From Planctomycetota bacterium (GTDB lineage Bacteria; Planctomycetota; UBA1135; GCA-002686595): 44,919 nucleotides of DNA. A program made the translations under genes and the position numbers. The notes under the pieces are model-generated. The model was not told the origin of the DNA, did not search any database, and worked only from the letters and a program-made list of their open reading frames with translations. This document shows positions 41,007-44,919 of the stretch, piece after piece; positions within the stretch are counted from its first letter, which is position 1, and each line of letters opens with the position of its first letter. Where the stretch lies: NCBI GenBank assembly GCA_016872715.1, contig VGZD01000017.1, positions 1 to 44,919 of the forward strand. Reading direction: 5' to 3'.

Positions 41007-41099
41007 TCTCGGTCGACCCGCCGCGCTCGCGGGCCGACCCCGGAACGGAGCCCTCCGAACCGGCCCCCACTCGAGCCAGCGCACGGAGCAGACCCTCAC

Positions 41100-43661
<2,562 letters not shown>

Positions 43662-43696
43662 CTCGGCCTCACAACCGCGCTCACCCAACGACGAAC

Positions 43697-43730
43697 GCGG
43701 GCCGCTCTCGAACCATCGAGGGCGGCCCGC
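43697..43730. terminator. Bidirectional terminator between clpC and the dehydrogenase gene
   Basis: The stem GCGGGCCGC/GCGGCCCGC (9 bp) continues through a T-G pair into CTCGA/TCGAG around a 4-nt loop. A T-run (gtcgttt) follows on the plus strand. It lies 35 nt after the clpC stop and 20 nt from the convergent gene end. Confidence 0.85.
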
Positions 43731-43749
43731 GCTGTCGTTTGGCGCTTGC

Positions 43750-44529
43750 CTAGGGCGTCGACTCGCGCGCGTACAGACCGACGCCGAAGCCGCCGCTCAC
43801 CGGCAGGACTGCGCCGGTGATGTAGGCCGCAGACGGCGTGCACAGGAACGCCACGAGCGCGGCGACTTCCTCGGGCGTTCCCGCGCGCGCGATCGCGGTG
43901 TTGGCGAGGATGCGGCGCTGGTAGACGGGCTCGACGTTTTCGGCGATGCGCTCGGTCGAGATCAGTCCGGGCTCGACCACGTTGGCCGTGACGCCGTGAT
44001 CGGCGCTCTCGGCGGCGAGGCTCTTGATGAAGCCCGTGAGGCCCGCCTTGGCCGTCGAATACGCGACCTGACCGTCGGCTCCGTGGGACGCCGCGATCGT
44101 GCCGAGCGCGACGATGCGGCCGAAGCCGCGCTGCTTCATGCCCGCGATGAGCAGGGACGTGAGCTGCAGCGGGGCGCGCAGGTTGACGTCGAGCACCCGC
44201 TCGAACTCCGCATCCTCGACGCGCTCGAGCGGCGCGTAGGGCGCGAAGGCCGCGGCGTTGTGCACGAGCACGTCGACGCTCGGCACGCTGTGCGCGAGTC
44301 GTTCGAGGAAGGCGCGCTCGCGCAGGTCGCCGGCGAGGGCGAGCGCGTCGAGCTTGCGCGCGCGCAGTTGCGCGTGCGTCTGCGCGAGCGCCTCGTCGCT
44401 GCGCGCGGAGATCACCACTCGCGCTCCCAGCTCTCCGAGCGCGAGCGCCACCGCGCGCCCGATGCCGCGCGAAGCGCCCGTCACGATCGCGGTCCGACCC
44501 GCCAGCACACTGCGCTCCATCTCGCTCAC
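43750..44529 (-). CDS. Short-chain dehydrogenase/reductase (FabG-like)
   Basis: A 259-residue NAD(P)-dependent oxidoreductase. The cofactor motif is TGASRGIG (near residue 18), the NNAG-like motif is HNAAAFAPY, and the catalytic Tyr-Lys pair is in VAYSTAKAGL. TGAVLPVSGGFG is the usual C-terminal motif of 3-oxoacyl-ACP reductase-like members. The substrate is not told by sequence. The GTG at 44529 is chosen because it overlaps the upstream stop by 4 nt (GTGA); the ATG at 44520 is possible. It follows a parvulin-type gene and is convergent with clpC. Confidence 0.9.
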   Translation of the reverse strand: MSEMERSVLAGRTAIVTGASRGIGRAVALALGELGARVVISARSDEALAQTHAQLRARKLDALALAGDLRERAFLERLAHSVPSVDVLVHNAAAFAPYAPLERVEDAEFERVLDVNLRAPLQLTSLLIAGMKQRGFGRIVALGTIAASHGADGQVAYSTAKAGLTGFIKSLAAESADHGVTANVVEPGLISTERIAENVEPVYQRRILANTAIARAGTPEEVAALVAFLCTPSAAYITGAVLPVSGGFGVGLYARESTP

Positions 44530-44919
44530 TTTCCGTACACCCCGGGGTTGGAGACGATGCGCGCGCGCTGCACCAGCACGTTGCGCACTGCGGCGAGGTC
44601 GCCCTGCGCCGGTCGCTCGCTCTCGAGTTCGCGCCGCAGCTCCGCGGCCACGGCTTCGAACGGCACGGACTGCGCCGCGAGCACCTCGAAGAACGCGAAG
44701 CCGCGCTCGACGTCGAGCACGGCCGAGACTTGTCCCGGCGCGAGGGCGAGCACGGCCGCGCTCGCCGCCGTCGGCCAGTCTTGCGCGCGGAAGCGTCCCT
44801 CGATGCGGCCACCGGCGGCGCGCGTCGCTCCGTCGCCCGAGAACTCGCGCGCAAGCTGCGCAAAGTCCTCGCCGGCGAGTGCGCGCGCGCGCAGCGCCTC
44901 CGCGCGCAGTCGCACGGCC
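44526..44919 (-). CDS. Parvulin-type peptidyl-prolyl isomerase, 5'-truncated by window edge
   Basis: The C-terminal 130 residues of a PpiC/SurA-like isomerase that helps fold exported proteins. The parvulin domain is seen as AGEDFAQLAREFSGDGATRAAGGRIEG, then LALAPGQVSAVLDVERGFAFFEVL. The expected N-terminus (signal and SurA-N region) lies beyond the right edge. Its stop at 44526 overlaps the dehydrogenase GTG start, so they share a transcript. Confidence 0.82.
   Translation of the reverse strand, partial: AVRLRAEALRARALAGEDFAQLAREFSGDGATRAAGGRIEGRFRAQDWPTAASAAVLALAPGQVSAVLDVERGFAFFEVLAAQSVPFEAVAAELRRELESERPAQGDLAAVRNVLVQRARIVSNPGVYGK

Overview
The window is very GC-rich, densely coded bacterial DNA with overlapping start/stop codons and strong use of GTG starts. 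Several proteins point to a Planctomycetota-like diderm. These are a DUF2231 membrane protein fused to a planctomycete-type cytochrome c domain, a secreted FG-GAP propeller with a trailing domain common in that phylum, a YdjY-domain protein, an LpxL-type acyltransferase and a YejM-like sulfatase (both imply lipid A), and an McsA/ClpC pair. Assignment below phylum is not possible from the sequence. There is no rRNA, CRISPR array or recognisable insertion sequence.

Layout. 1-4.2 kb: end of a membrane protein gene, a YdjY-domain protein, a 10-copy 13-bp tandem array, a divergent-looking thyX, and an exported multicopper oxidase on the plus strand. 4.2-8.9 kb: minus-strand operon of L-asparaginase II, NnrD and a HEAT-repeat exported protein. 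9-13.6 kb: plus-strand zinc-ribbon membrane protein, DUF151 protein and a 1150-residue AAA/TPR protein. 13.6-16.6 kb: tRNA-Ser(UGA), a G-rich spacer, a B12-type radical SAM protein and a lipoprotein.

16.6-24.3 kb looks like a redox or oxygen stress locus. It holds DUF2231-cytochrome c, Hsp20, a LuxR-type response regulator, a PAS histidine kinase with a FixL-like haem pocket signature, and divergently two universal stress protein genes (the second frameshifted) followed by a convergent MauG-type dihaem peroxidase. 24.4-27.8 kb: a secreted low-complexity repeat protein divergent from an OmpR-type two-component system whose sensor domain carries its own proline/glycine repeat.

27.8-37.1 kb is envelope-related and all on the minus strand. 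It runs from a YejM-like sulfatase and an FG-GAP protein through a translationally coupled four-gene operon (acyltransferase, S51 peptidase-like lipoprotein, SGNH hydrolase, GT-C glycosyltransferase) to a phosphatase-like lipoprotein. That last gene is preceded by a 131-nt structured RNA element ending in a U-tract. 37.2-43.7 kb: tRNA-Ser(GCU), then PEGA lipoprotein, murD, an orphan Clp-N-like protein, an mcsA-like gene and clpC. 43.7-44.9 kb: a short-chain dehydrogenase and the end of a parvulin-type isomerase gene.

Recurrent signals are TAGA(A/C)T-like -10 boxes, often only 7-11 nt before the start codon (suggesting leaderless mRNAs), and a GCGGGCCG/CGGCCCGC stem used in two bidirectional terminators.
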